The notes: generated by a model not told the origin, from the letters alone. Shown: positions 1 through 8,021, numbered from the stretch's first letter. The stretch is 19,561 bases of DNA from Betaproteobacteria bacterium (GCA_009925965.1 RFPW01000023.1:1-19561); one strand, 5' to 3'. Numbers and translations are program-made.

Positions 1-1845
1 CCCAAGCTCGCGCGGGAACTTCTGATCCGGGAGGGCCTTGTGGCGGGTGACTGGGACAGCCGACTCCCGTTTATTCTCCACAACCAGCGACTGGTTGCCG
101 AGATCGAGCAACTTGAACACCGGATGCGCCGCCCGGATCTGCTGGTCGATGAACATCGATTATTCGATTTTTACGATGCGCGCATTCCACCGTCGGTGAT
201 TTCGGGGCAGACGCTCGAGCGATGGTGGCGGGACATTTCTCGGACCGATCCCCAATGTCTGCATCTGAGCCGTGACTTTCTGCTAAGACGCGAGGCTGGC
301 GATGCGGCCGATGAGGCGGCGGACGATCAGCGCTTCCCGCGCAAGCTCGACATGCGCGGAGCTCGTTTTTCACTCGGCTACCTTTTTGAACCTGGCGATC
401 CGCGTGACGGCGTCACGATGAACGTCCCGCTGCCCTTGTTGGCGCAAGTCGATCCGGTCCGAACGGATTGGCTTGTCCCGGGCTTGTTGCGCGACAAGGT
501 GTTGGCACTTCTCAAATCATTACCCCCCAAGATTCGGCACCGCTGTCAGCCTTTGGTCGAGACCGCGGATGCCTTTCTGGCGTCACTTCCCACCGACGAG
601 GCGCCGGCGTTGGCCTTAACCGATGCATTGTCCGAGTGCGTTCGGGAGCGTACCGGTCTGCGCCCGCGCCCGGATGATTTCAGGCTGGAGACTCTGCCTG
701 TCCACTTGCGGATGAATTACGTCCTGGCGGATCCGCATGGCCGTGAGTTGGGGGTCGGGCGTAACCTCGCGCAATTGCGTGCTGAACATGGCCGTGAAGC
801 GCAGAGCGCGCTGCGCGAGGCCTTCGCCTCCGCTGCTGTGGGTTCGGTGAAAGGGGGGGCGGTGAAAGGGGGTTCAGCCGACGTTGGTGTGGTCAGTGTG
901 TCGACCCCGGCCCCGACGTCGACGCTGACGCCGACGCCAACGTCGACGCTAGATGCCCGCTCGAGAACGCCGGTGACGGTCGAGGCGGCGGTTTCCGCGG
1001 AACCTCAAACGAGCTGGGTGTTCGGTGCCTTGCCCGAGTTGCTGGAGCTGCGCCGCCATGGCCAGACCTTGATTGGATTTCCTGGCTTGGTCGATCGGGG
1101 GACGGGTGTGACGATCGAGCTATTTGATGACCCCGAGGTGGCCCGGACGGCGCATCGGGGTGGCGTCGCGCGGTTGGCTTCGATCGCCCTGCGCGAACCG
1201 CTTAAAGCGCTCGAACGGGCCATCCCGGACCTGCCTCGGCTGGCGATGGCCTGGCTGCCCTTTGGATCGGCCGAAGAATTGAGGGCGGAATTGCAGGCAG
1301 GGGCGCTCGCAAGGACGGTCCTGAATGAGGCACCTCCGATGGACGCTGAACAATTTGAGCGTCGGGTCATTGACGCCCGCCCCAGAATTGGTCTGATTGG
1401 TCAGGCCTTTGCCCGAGAAGTCGCCGCGGTCCTTCTCGAGCATCAGGCCCTATTGCGCAAATTGCCAACGGCAAAGTCAAACCCGGCTGTTGCTGCGGAT
1501 TTGGAACGACAGTTGACGGAGCTTCTGCCCAGGCGTTGGCCGACCGCGACGCCGACCAACCGACTCGGACAATTGGCGCGATATTTGAAAGCAATGGGAT
1601 TGAGGCTAGACAAATTGCGGGCTGACCCCGCCCGCGATGCCTCAAAGAGCGCAGAAATTTCGCCGTTGTTGCAAAATCTGCGTCGGGCGCAGATCGCGCG
1701 GCGCGGTGCGGTTGATCCCCGACTGGAGGAGTACCGCTGGCTGCTCGAGGAACTGCGGGTTTCACTGTATGCGCAGGAACTGCGCGCTGCGGTTCCGGTG
1801 TCGGTCAAGCGTTTGCAGAAGATCTGGGAATCCATTGGGATATGA
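1..1845 (+). CDS. hrpA: ATP-dependent RNA helicase HrpA, C-terminal part (5' truncated by window edge)
   Basis: The reading frame is open from base 1, so the gene starts before the window and its helicase motifs are not visible. The 614 visible codons match the C-terminal half of HrpA-type DEAH-box RNA helicases, including the DUF3418 region: early segments such as LPFILHNQRLVAEIEQLEH and FYDARIPPSVISG, and the late YRWLLEELRVSLYAQEL block before the stop. HrpA is a cytoplasmic helicase; in E. coli it is linked to mRNA processing and rescue of stalled ribosomes. An unusual feature is a Gly/Val- then Thr/Pro/Ser-rich insert at about codons 279-335 with two short tandem repeats, placed just before the FGALPELLEL segment where relatives have a short connector. 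The stop codon overlaps the next ATG (ATGA at 1842-1845), so translational coupling is likely. Family assignment is confident; a specific role in this organism is inferred. Confidence 0.9.
   Translation, partial: PKLARELLIREGLVAGDWDSRLPFILHNQRLVAEIEQLEHRMRRPDLLVDEHRLFDFYDARIPPSVISGQTLERWWRDISRTDPQCLHLSRDFLLRREAGDAADEAADDQRFPRKLDMRGARFSLGYLFEPGDPRDGVTMNVPLPLLAQVDPVRTDWLVPGLLRDKVLALLKSLPPKIRHRCQPLVETADAFLASLPTDEAPALALTDALSECVRERTGLRPRPDDFRLETLPVHLRMNYVLADPHGRELGVGRNLAQLRAEHGREAQSALREAFASAAVGSVKGGAVKGGSADVGVVSVSTPAPTSTLTPTPTSTLDARSRTPVTVEAAVSAEPQTSWVFGALPELLELRRHGQTLIGFPGLVDRGTGVTIELFDDPEVARTAHRGGVARLASIALREPLKALERAIPDLPRLAMAWLPFGSAEELRAELQAGALARTVLNEAPPMDAEQFERRVIDARPRIGLIGQAFAREVAAVLLEHQALLRKLPTAKSNPAVAADLERQLTELLPRRWPTATPTNRLGQLARYLKAMGLRLDKLRADPARDASKSAEISPLLQNLRRAQIARRGAVDPRLEEYRWLLEELRVSLYAQELRAAVPVSVKRLQKIWESIGI
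846..950 (+). repeat. Two short in-frame tandem repeats inside hrpA
   Basis: A 15-base unit occurs twice at 846-873 (GGTGAAAGGGGG at 846 and again at 861), encoding VKGGA/VKGGS and containing a run of seven G at 853-859. A second, 24-base unit occurs twice around 914-950 (ACGTCGACGCT at 916-926 and 940-950), encoding an eight-residue Pro/Thr/Ser-rich unit. Both keep the frame. They form a low-complexity linker in the HrpA C-terminal region. Confidence 0.75.
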
Positions 1846-2904
1846 GTTGCCACCGGAGTGATCACCGAAACGATCGGTCTGAGTTCGAACCGACGCTACA
1901 ACCTGCATTGCCCGCGCGGCGCAGGTTTTTAAGAGGCGTAGCCGGCGTCGGTGCGGGTGTGGTCGCCGGTTCGGCGGCGCTGATCGGACTTTCGAGTCAG
2001 GCGCAATCGGGGCCGGCCCCATTGGCCTTTGTGTTGAACTCGGCCGATGCCAACCTGTCATTGATCGATCAGCGATCGTTTACTGAGTCGACCCGCCTCG
2101 ATGTCGGTAAAGAGCCGCACCATTTGTTTCCGACGCCCGACGATCGGTCCTTGATCGTCGCGAACGCTGGCAGTAATACGCTCTCCTTTTTTGACCCAGC
2201 GACGGCACAGTTGCAGGGGGTCATGCGCGGGATCGATGATCCTTATCAGTTGGGTTTCTCGCCCGATCAACGTTGGTTCGGCGTCGCAGCTTTGCGCCTT
2301 GACCGGATTGATATTTATCGTCACGAGGGCAACAGCCTTGCATTCCGCCCCTCGCGCACCCAGTCATCTGGTCTGGTCACAGGACAGTCGCTGGATGTTC
2401 GTCACGATGCAGGACAGTGACGAAATCTGTGCCGTTGACCTGCAGACGATGCAGATCGCCTGGCGCATGGGTTGTGGGCGCCAGCCTGCGGGCATCTGGA
2501 TTTCGCCCGATGGCGGCATTTTGTTCGTCGGGGTCATGGGCGAAAACTACGTCAACGCGATCGACTGGCGGGCGCGACGATCCGTTCGTCGGATCATGAC
2601 GGGGGAGGGTGCCCACAATTTTCGGCCGTATGGTGATCGTCGCCATCTGTTTGTTTCCAATCGGGTCGCCAATACAGTCACCATCGTCGACATGCTTTCC
2701 ATGGGCCTCGCCGGTGATATTCCAGTGCCTAGCGGCCCTGACTGCATGGAAATGGCTGCCGATGGACGCACACTTTGGGTGACTCAGCGATGGGCAAGGT
2801 CCGTGGCGATCGTTGATCTGGCCGAGCGCCGGGTGGTGCGGTCGATCAATGTCGGGCGATCGCCGCACGGCTTGTTCATGCTCAACCGAGCGCCTTGGGT
2901 CTGA
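1842..2904 (+). pseudogene. YVTN/YncE-like beta-propeller protein with Tat signal, disrupted by a +1 frameshift
   Basis: Two overlapping frames together encode one protein of about 353 residues. The first frame (1842-2420) starts at an ATG overlapping the hrpA stop. It carries a twin-arginine signal (ARRRFLRG at residues ~26-33, then an Ala/Gly/Val-rich core, cleavage near SQAQS) and the first propeller blades (FVLNSADANLSLID, LIVANAGSNTLSFFD). The homology then jumps to another frame (HLVWSQDSRWMFVTMQDSDE onward) that ends at 2904 with further blades (LFVSNRVANTVTIVDM, LWVTQRWARSVAIVDL). The switch lies at the C4 run at 2348-2351; dropping one C restores ...LAFRPRAPSHLVW. Such propellers are exported binding or scaffold proteins; no substrate is evident. 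It could be a real null allele or a base error in the sequence. The reading stop overlaps the next gene by 10 bases. Confidence 0.8.
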
Positions 2905-3653
2905 TTGATGGTGCGCCATTGACCCCGATTCCGCCAAGTCTCGAAACGATCCAGGTCGCCCCAGCGGCCGGTTGTCGGGCGAGTGTCTATCTCACCCTGG
3001 ATACAGGCACGATGCGTCACGCGGACCTGATCGCTGCCATTCTCGATCGGCAGTCCATCAAGGCGACTTTCTTTCTGGCCAATGAGGCGACGACGCGCGG
3101 TGATGCTGCCCTGGATGATTCCTGGGCGCCGTTTTGGCGCGCGCGGGTTGCTGAGGGGCATGCGTTTGGTTCGCATACCTGGCGGCATGGTCGATTCGCG
3201 GGAGATTTGGCGGTGCCCGATGGGGCGGTTCGCTATCGGCCCCAGGTCGGAGAGAACGCAGGTGAAACGCTTAAGCTTGACGCTCAGGGCGTTTGCACTG
3301 AAATCGAGCGGGTCAATCAACGATTTAGAACCATCACGGGACGCGCTCTGGACCACTGGTGGCGGGCCCCGGGGGGGATTTTGACGCCAAATGCACTGCG
3401 GGCAGGGCAAGCTTGTGGCTGGACTCATGTGGGCTGGGCACCAGCGGGCTTTCTGGGCGATGAATTGCCTTCCGAACAGGCCTCGAATGATGCGTTGGTC
3501 AAGCGTGCGCTGGCCCGCGTTCGCGATGGCGATATCCTGATGGCCCATTTGGGTATTCGTTCGCGACGTGATCCCTTCGCGCCAGCGCTGGAGCCGCTGA
3601 TTGCTGGATTGAAGGCCCGTGGTTTTTGTTTTGCAACCCTCCCCCGACAATGA
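2895..3653 (+). CDS. Polysaccharide deacetylase family protein (NodB-like fold, non-standard first motif)
   Basis: 252 residues if started at TTG 2895 (another in-frame TTG lies about 24 bases further; no in-frame ATG is near). The carbohydrate esterase 4 (NodB) motifs are visible in order: LTLDTG with presumed base Asp36, FFLAN, the metal-binding H-T-W-R-H at His94/His98, WWRAPGG for motif 3, a GWAPAGFLGDELPS segment, and ILMAHLG for motif 5. Motif 1 normally reads TFDDG; here the second Asp, usually a metal ligand, is Thr37. I recall related betaproteobacterial proteins with a DTG form, so this is probably a subfamily trait rather than decay. No signal peptide is visible. It overlaps the end of the propeller gene and is followed directly by the hydroxylase gene, suggesting one transcription unit. 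The fold is confident; the substrate is unknown and need not be a polysaccharide. Confidence 0.82.
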   Translation: MGLIDGAPLTPIPPSLETIQVAPAAGCRASVYLTLDTGTMRHADLIAAILDRQSIKATFFLANEATTRGDAALDDSWAPFWRARVAEGHAFGSHTWRHGRFAGDLAVPDGAVRYRPQVGENAGETLKLDAQGVCTEIERVNQRFRTITGRALDHWWRAPGGILTPNALRAGQACGWTHVGWAPAGFLGDELPSEQASNDALVKRALARVRDGDILMAHLGIRSRRDPFAPALEPLIAGLKARGFCFATLPRQ

Positions 3654-3663
3654 CGGCCCGACC

Positions 3664-4620
3664 ATGATTTCGGTTCTTGACTCCGCATTGTTGGCCGCCC
3701 AACAGGCCGTCTACGAACATGCAGTTCAGCCCGTTCTTCTCGCGGTCGGTGAAATGCGTCTGGCCGAATTGGCTTACGACGCGACCGAGTGGCCGGTAAT
3801 TGGCGTATTGGAATTCGCCGTCATGGTGCCCGTGATGATGGCGCTCGAGCGGGCATTTCCGGTCGAGGCCGTGCACGACCGTCGCGCGGTCATCACCGAC
3901 ATGTTGTACGCGCTACTGCACCGCATCGGCGTCTTTCCGGTGTTGGCTTTTTTGTTGCTCACCCCAGTCTTTGACTCCATTGAGGGCCTCATGCGCCTTG
4001 GCGGATTCAGCCGGCCCGACCTCGATGCGATTTGGCCGGGGCTGACCGATCGCCCACTGGTTTCATTTGTGATGTATCTGATCGTGCTGGATTTTGTTGA
4101 TTACTGGATTCATCGTGGCCAGCACGCATGGCGGTGGTGGTGGGAGTTACACGCCGTTCATCACAGCCAGCGCCAGATGACTTTTTGGTCCGATGAGCGT
4201 AATCACCTGTTGGATGACTTGTTGCGTGACGCGATTCTGGCTGTGGTGGCCCTGGTGATCGGTGTGGCCCCGGGGCAATTTGTCTGGTTGGTGGTTGCAT
4301 CGCGTGTCATTCAGCAGTGGCAGCATGCCAACTTGCGATTGCGTTTGCCTGGCCCGATCCGGCACCTCATCGTCGGACCGGAGTTTCATCGGCGCCATCA
4401 CGGGATTGGTGTGGGTCACGAAGGCCGGGCGCTGGGGGTTAACTTTGGCGTCTTGCTCCCGTGGTGGGATCAATGGTTTGGCACGGTGGACTGGAACGAC
4501 GGTTTCGTGCCAACTGGGATCCGCGATCAGTTACATGGTCGCGAGTATGGGCGCGGATTGTTGGCCCAACATTGGTTTGCGTTGCGGCGGATCCTGAATC
4601 CAGGTTTCACCGGTCGCTGA
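3664..4620 (+). CDS. Sterol desaturase / fatty acid hydroxylase superfamily membrane protein
   Basis: 318 residues from ATG 3664, ten bases after the preceding stop; the frame is open further back to a GTG at 3619, but that start would overlap the previous gene. The three histidine clusters of the membrane di-iron hydroxylases are present: H150-RGQ-H154, H163-AV-H166-H167 and H242-RR-H245-H246, with an additional conserved-looking His221. Several hydrophobic segments surround them (for example at residues ~50-65, ~85-105 and ~190-215). Members insert oxygen or a double bond into lipid chains or sterols using a di-iron centre at the cytoplasmic membrane face. Position after the propeller and deacetylase suggests an envelope-lipid role, but this is inference. 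The superfamily is certain, the substrate unknown. Confidence 0.9.
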   Translation: MISVLDSALLAAQQAVYEHAVQPVLLAVGEMRLAELAYDATEWPVIGVLEFAVMVPVMMALERAFPVEAVHDRRAVITDMLYALLHRIGVFPVLAFLLLTPVFDSIEGLMRLGGFSRPDLDAIWPGLTDRPLVSFVMYLIVLDFVDYWIHRGQHAWRWWWELHAVHHSQRQMTFWSDERNHLLDDLLRDAILAVVALVIGVAPGQFVWLVVASRVIQQWQHANLRLRLPGPIRHLIVGPEFHRRHHGIGVGHEGRALGVNFGVLLPWWDQWFGTVDWNDGFVPTGIRDQLHGREYGRGLLAQHWFALRRILNPGFTGR

Positions 4621-4623
4621 TCC

Positions 4624-4628
4624 AGGAG
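4624..4628 (+). promoter_or_regulatory. Ribosome binding site deciding the cinA-like start
   Basis: AGGAG lies 8 bases before ATG 4637. This favours the ATG over the in-frame TTG at 4634 just before it. Confidence 0.7.
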
Positions 4629-4636
4629 ATTGCTTG

Positions 4637-5410
4637 ATGTCGTTCGGTTTGTTGGTCATTGGTGACGAGATTCTGTCGGGCAAGCGCCAGGACAAGCACT
4701 TTACGCAGGTACTTTCGCTCTTGTCAGTCCGCGGCTTGCAGCTCGGTTGGGCCGCGTTTCTGGGCGATGATCGCGATCGACTGACCGAGGTTTTGTGCCG
4801 GAGTTTTGAGCGGGGCGACCGCGTGATTTCGTGCGGCGGGATCGGCGCGACTCCTGACGATCACACCCGTCATGCGGCGGCAGCGGCACTCAAGGTGCCA
4901 TTGGTCGCGCACCCGGAGGCGGTGGAGTTGATTACCCAGCGTTGCTACGAGATGTCACTCGAAGGCAAAGGCAGCGCCGACATGAATCTGCCCGAGAACA
5001 GGCAGCGTCTGAAAATGGGGGAATTCCCTGCGGGTAGTCGAATCATTCCAAACCCCTACAACCGTATTCCCGGTTTCGCAGTGGCTGATCACTGGTTTGT
5101 ACCGGGCTTTCCCGTCATGGCCTGGCCCATGGTGGAATGGGTGCTCGATCACCAGTACAAGCACCTGCACCATCGCGAAGCGTTGATCGACCGATCGATG
5201 ATCTTGCACGATCTGGCCGAATCGACCATCACACCGTTGATGGAGGCTGTCGAGCGGGAGTTTCCGCAGGTCAAGATCTACAGCCTCCCCTCAATGGGTG
5301 AGGGAGGGGCTCGACGCCATATTGAGCTCGGCGTTAAGGGCGAGGAGGCCGCAGTGATTCCGGCTTTTGCAGCCATCGAACGCGGCATAGAGGCCCTGCG
5401 CGGCGCGTAG
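4637..5410 (+). CDS. CinA-like MoaB/Mog-domain protein (competence/damage-inducible protein A, N-terminal domain only)
   Basis: 257 residues from ATG 4637 with a good ribosome binding site. The N-terminus shows the MoCF/MoaB fold signature: GLLVIGDEILSGKRQDKH, then CGGIGATPDDHTRHAAA, and PGFPVMAWPMVEWVLD, matching the COG1058 family. The C-terminal nicotinamide-nucleotide amidase domain of full-length CinA (about 400 residues) is absent, so this is the stand-alone molybdopterin-binding-like form common in Proteobacteria. COG1058 domains are linked to hydrolysis of ADP-ribose-type pyrophosphates in nucleotide repair, but the activity of the single-domain form is not settled. It sits 16 bases after the hydroxylase gene, so co-transcription is plausible, although a functional link is not evident. 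Confidence 0.85.
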   Translation: MSFGLLVIGDEILSGKRQDKHFTQVLSLLSVRGLQLGWAAFLGDDRDRLTEVLCRSFERGDRVISCGGIGATPDDHTRHAAAAALKVPLVAHPEAVELITQRCYEMSLEGKGSADMNLPENRQRLKMGEFPAGSRIIPNPYNRIPGFAVADHWFVPGFPVMAWPMVEWVLDHQYKHLHHREALIDRSMILHDLAESTITPLMEAVEREFPQVKIYSLPSMGEGGARRHIELGVKGEEAAVIPAFAAIERGIEALRGA

Positions 5411-5459
5411 TAGCGGTGCAGGCTTTTGTTGCGTCGCGTGTGCGGCGGATTTAGACAAG

Positions 5460-5483
5460 AAAAAGCCCGGGCGCACCGGGCAA
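5460..5483 (-). terminator. Rho-independent terminator of the phasin gene
   Basis: On the minus strand a GCCCGG/CCGGGC stem (arms 5476-5481 and 5465-5470) with a 5-base loop is followed by five T (A run at 5460-5464 on the plus strand). It lies about 60 bases past the phasin stop, in the right orientation. Confidence 0.8.
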
Positions 5484-5484
5484 A

Positions 5485-5516
5485 CGTACCGACGATCCTG
5501 TGATCCAGTCGGTACG
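5485..5516 (-). other. Strong stem-loop in the phasin 3' untranslated region
   Basis: Nine perfectly paired bases (CGTACCGAC at 5485-5493 with GTCGGTACG at 5508-5516) enclose a 14-base loop that can itself pair GATC with GATC. It lies between the phasin stop and the terminator hairpin, with no T run on either side. It could be a message-stabilising or small-RNA-releasing element; function is not shown. Confidence 0.55.
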
Positions 5517-5542
5517 CGGAGGAGACAGCTAAATTTGGCGGA

Positions 5543-6082
5543 TCAGGCAGCTTTGCGGGCGCGCGCGGCAGGCTTGGCGGTGGTGGTCGCCACGACGTGC
5601 GAATCGGTCGATTCGGCGGCTTGTTGTCCCAATTTGGCGGCATGGTCCAGCGATGTGCGAACCAGTGACAGGGCATTGCGGGCGACTGCAAACATGGGCT
5701 CAGTCCCTGCGGGGGCCGTCTTGGCTGCTGATTCAATCCACGCGTGAGTCACTCCCTGGCTCTCGTGAATGTGCTTCTGAATCGTTTCAGTGATGGCTTC
5801 GCGGGTCTCGGTGCTGATTTCATACGCCTGGCGAGCGTAGGCTGAAATTTTCTCGCCGGCAGGATTTTTCATCGAGGTCAGGTGAGTCGCCAGCTTTTGT
5901 GGATCCTTTAGCTCTGCGAAGGCTTGGGCTTGGCTGGCCATGTCCTCGAGCAGGCTGCGGCTTGCTTGAAGCTGGAGGGCGATGAGTTTCTCGGTGCCCT
6001 CGATGGTCTTGAGACTGATGGTCTGCATCAGATCGAGCATGAGGTTTTGTGCGGGCAGGGCGGGATTGGTCGTGGATTTCAT
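5543..6082 (-). CDS. phaP: Phasin family protein (PHB granule-associated)
   Basis: 179 residues, matching the usual size of betaproteobacterial phasins (TIGR01841 type). The start is ATG 6082 with a GAGAG-type ribosome binding site upstream. The sequence is mostly amphipathic helix without Cys or membrane segments, with typical stretches such as KTIEGTEKLIALQLQASRS, and ends in an Ala/Lys/Arg-rich tail (TTAKPAARARKAA) seen in many family members. Phasins coat polyhydroxyalkanoate granules in the cytoplasm and control granule number and size; the window therefore suggests a polymer-storing host. It stands alone as a transcription unit, with a predicted sigma-70 promoter at 6148-6176 and a terminator at 5460-5483, convergent with the cinA-like gene. 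The symbol phaP is by family, not by orthology to a particular paralogue. Confidence 0.92.
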   Translation of the reverse strand: MKSTTNPALPAQNLMLDLMQTISLKTIEGTEKLIALQLQASRSLLEDMASQAQAFAELKDPQKLATHLTSMKNPAGEKISAYARQAYEISTETREAITETIQKHIHESQGVTHAWIESAAKTAPAGTEPMFAVARNALSLVRTSLDHAAKLGQQAAESTDSHVVATTTAKPAARARKAA

Positions 6083-6147
6083 GGGAATTACTCTCGGGTA
6101 AAGCTGAACAAATCAGGGGCGCGGGCATTGATGCGCCGCACCACGGC

Positions 6148-6176
6148 AATATCGCGCGTGGTCGATCTCAAGTCAA
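6148..6176 (-). promoter_or_regulatory. Predicted sigma-70 promoter for the phasin gene
   Basis: On the minus strand TTGACT (6171-6176, five of six matches to consensus) is followed after exactly 17 bases by GATATT (6148-6153, four of six). Transcription would begin near 6140, giving a leader of roughly 60 bases before the phasin ATG. Confidence 0.6.
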
Positions 6177-6229
6177 GAAGAATTTGGTGCAACGCAACAA
6201 TTCTGTCACGCGTCTATTCTCTCGGCGAT

Positions 6230-7141
6230 ATGAAGGCCTTCCACAGTGACCAGTTCGTGCTCCCGCTCCCTCCGGAGCATCGATTTCCAATGCGGAAATA
6301 CGCGCTACTTCGTGCAGCGATCGAGCGAAGCCTGCCCCAGGTAGAACTGCTTGAGCCGCCGGCTGCGACGGATGGTCAGTTGGCCCTTGCGCATCACCCC
6401 GACTGGATTCGCCGGTTTTGCAATGGCCGTCTGGATCAGGCCGACCAGCGAGCGATTGGATTTCCCTGGTCGCCCGAAATGGTGGAACGATCCCGGCGCT
6501 CCGCTGGCGCCACGATTGCTGCGGCCCGGGTAGCACTCCTGGAGGGGGTCAGCGTCAATTTGGCTGGAGGCACCCATCACGCCCATGCTGATCGCGGTGA
6601 GGGTTTCTGTTGCTTCAATGATGTGGCGGTTGCCGCCCGCCTGATGCAGGCCGAGAATCGCGTCCGTCGCATCGCGATCCTGGACTTGGATGTCCACCAG
6701 GGCAACGGTACGGCAACCATTTTGGCGACGGATCCGACCATTTTTACGCTCTCTATTCACGGACAACGCAACTGGCCGTTCGCCAAGGCGTTGAGTGATC
6801 TCGATGTGGGTTTGCCGGATGGCACCCGGGACGACGCTTATCTGTCGGCGTTGGAGAGTGCACTGCGCACGCTGGAAGCGCGTTTTGCGCCTGATTTGCT
6901 GTTGTTCATTGCAGGGGCGGATGTGTTGGGTGGCGATCGACTCGGGCGCCTGGCCTTGACCCAGGGCGGCATCGAGGCGCGTGACCGGACGGTTTTCGAA
7001 TGGTGCCGAGCCCGCGATCTTCCCGTCGCAGTCGCAATGGGCGGTGGTTACTGCGCTGAGATTGAAAAAACGGTGGCTGTCCATCAGGCAACTGTCGCAA
7101 TCGCTGCGGAATTCTGCCGACCAGTGAGCGCGCGTGATTGA
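6230..7141 (+). CDS. Histone deacetylase family protein (class IV/HDAC11-like)
   Basis: 303 residues from ATG 6230; the frame is open much further upstream, but that part runs antisense to the phasin gene and the recognisable N-terminus (HRFPMRKYALLR) begins just after this ATG. Zinc-hydrolase landmarks are present: GGTHHAHAD with His116/His117, DLDVHQGNGT with ligands Asp154 and His156, GADVLGGD with third ligand Asp231, and GGGYC with Tyr274 in the transition-state position. HQGNG instead of HHGDG is the class IV form. Bacterial members remove acyl groups from lysines, polyamines or other small amides; the substrate here is unknown. No clear ribosome binding site precedes the ATG. The 3' end overlaps the EamA gene by 8 bases, so the two are likely coupled; the phasin gene is divergent. 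Confidence 0.9.
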   Translation: MKAFHSDQFVLPLPPEHRFPMRKYALLRAAIERSLPQVELLEPPAATDGQLALAHHPDWIRRFCNGRLDQADQRAIGFPWSPEMVERSRRSAGATIAAARVALLEGVSVNLAGGTHHAHADRGEGFCCFNDVAVAARLMQAENRVRRIAILDLDVHQGNGTATILATDPTIFTLSIHGQRNWPFAKALSDLDVGLPDGTRDDAYLSALESALRTLEARFAPDLLLFIAGADVLGGDRLGRLALTQGGIEARDRTVFEWCRARDLPVAVAMGGGYCAEIEKTVAVHQATVAIAAEFCRPVSARD

Positions 7142-8021
7142 GGGAGACCCCAGGGCGGCGCGATGGCTTGCGGTCCTGGTTCCGCTCGGCTTTGTTTTGC
7201 TTTGGTCGACCGGGTTCGTGGTGGCACGGTGGTCGGCACCGCATTCCCCGCCGCTGGTGTTCCTGGCAATTCGGGTGGCGTTTGCCGCCGCTGTACTCGC
7301 CATATGGGCGGTTTTGGCGCGAGCGCCCTGGCCCGAACGAAAGCCCATGTGGCATTTGGCGTTTGCGGGAATGCTGGTTCAGGGGTGTTATCTCGCCGGT
7401 GTCTGGGTGGCCATCAGCCAGGGAATGCCCGCCGGCTTGACCGCCTTGATTGTGAATCTGCAACCGGTGCTGACCGCTTTGACCGCCCCATGGTGGTTGG
7501 GTGAGCGCCAATCCGCTCGCGGTTGGCTCGGATTGTTTCTGGGCTTTGCCGGGGTCGCTATGGTGGTGGCGCACCGGGTGAGCATTGACCACCTTGCGCT
7601 TTCATCAATTCTTTTTTCAGTGATTGCTTTGGTTGGAATAACGGCTGGGTCGCTCTGGCAAAAACGCTTCGTGCCGCAGTTTGACTTGCGCACTGGAACT
7701 TGTGTTCAGTACCTGGCGAGCTTTTTGATCTTCGCGCCATTGGCCTGGTTTTTTGAAGGGATCTGGCCATCGTGGCACCCAGACCTGCTGGGCACGATGT
7801 TGTGGTCGGTTTTTGCGCTTTCGATTGGCGCGGTTTTTCTCATGTTTATGTTGATGCGCCGGGGCGAGGCAACCCGTGTCGCCAGCCTTTTTTACCTTGT
7901 CCCCCCGGTCACAGCCCTGATGGCATGGGCTCTGTTTCGGGAGCCCTTCGGATTAATGGCCGCCTTTGGTATGGTGGTGACTGCCGTCGGGGTGTCGCTT
8001 GTTCAGGTTCGGTCGAAATGA
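7134..8021 (+). CDS. EamA/DMT-superfamily permease
   Basis: 295 residues starting at GTG 7134 within the end of the deacetylase gene. About ten hydrophobic segments are visible, in two related halves as in EamA (RhaT/YdcZ-like) transporters. Typical landmarks are the FVLLWSTGFVVARW start, ALIVNLQPVLTALTAPWWLGE at the end of the first repeat, and SLFYLVPPVTALMAWALFRE in the second. Such inner-membrane carriers export amino acids, metabolites or drugs, and substrates cannot be read from sequence. The tight overlap with the deacetylase gene suggests one transcript; a shared substrate is possible but unproven. The next gene follows after about 50 bases. Confidence 0.88.
   Translation: MIEGDPRAARWLAVLVPLGFVLLWSTGFVVARWSAPHSPPLVFLAIRVAFAAAVLAIWAVLARAPWPERKPMWHLAFAGMLVQGCYLAGVWVAISQGMPAGLTALIVNLQPVLTALTAPWWLGERQSARGWLGLFLGFAGVAMVVAHRVSIDHLALSSILFSVIALVGITAGSLWQKRFVPQFDLRTGTCVQYLASFLIFAPLAWFFEGIWPSWHPDLLGTMLWSVFALSIGAVFLMFMLMRRGEATRVASLFYLVPPVTALMAWALFREPFGLMAAFGMVVTAVGVSLVQVRSK

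Noticed and set aside
2340..2362. Programmed ribosomal frameshifting in the propeller gene
   Set aside because: There is no classic slippery heptamer, no in-frame stop at the shift point, and no obvious stimulatory hairpin; a mutation or sequence error is simpler.
2784..3665. Minus-strand open frame of 293 codons opposite the polysaccharide deacetylase gene
   Set aside because: Same reasoning: the plus strand carries all NodB motifs, while the antisense product resembles no known family.
5924..6229. Upstream extension of the histone deacetylase frame
   Set aside because: It runs through the phasin 5' region in antisense and shows no similarity to the family, whose N-terminus begins at ATG 6230.
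6305..7348. Minus-strand open frame of 347 codons opposite the deacetylase gene
   Set aside because: It is antisense to a clearly conserved enzyme, has low-complexity Arg/Ser/Gln/His-rich composition and no recognisable domain; typical of GC-rich shadow frames.
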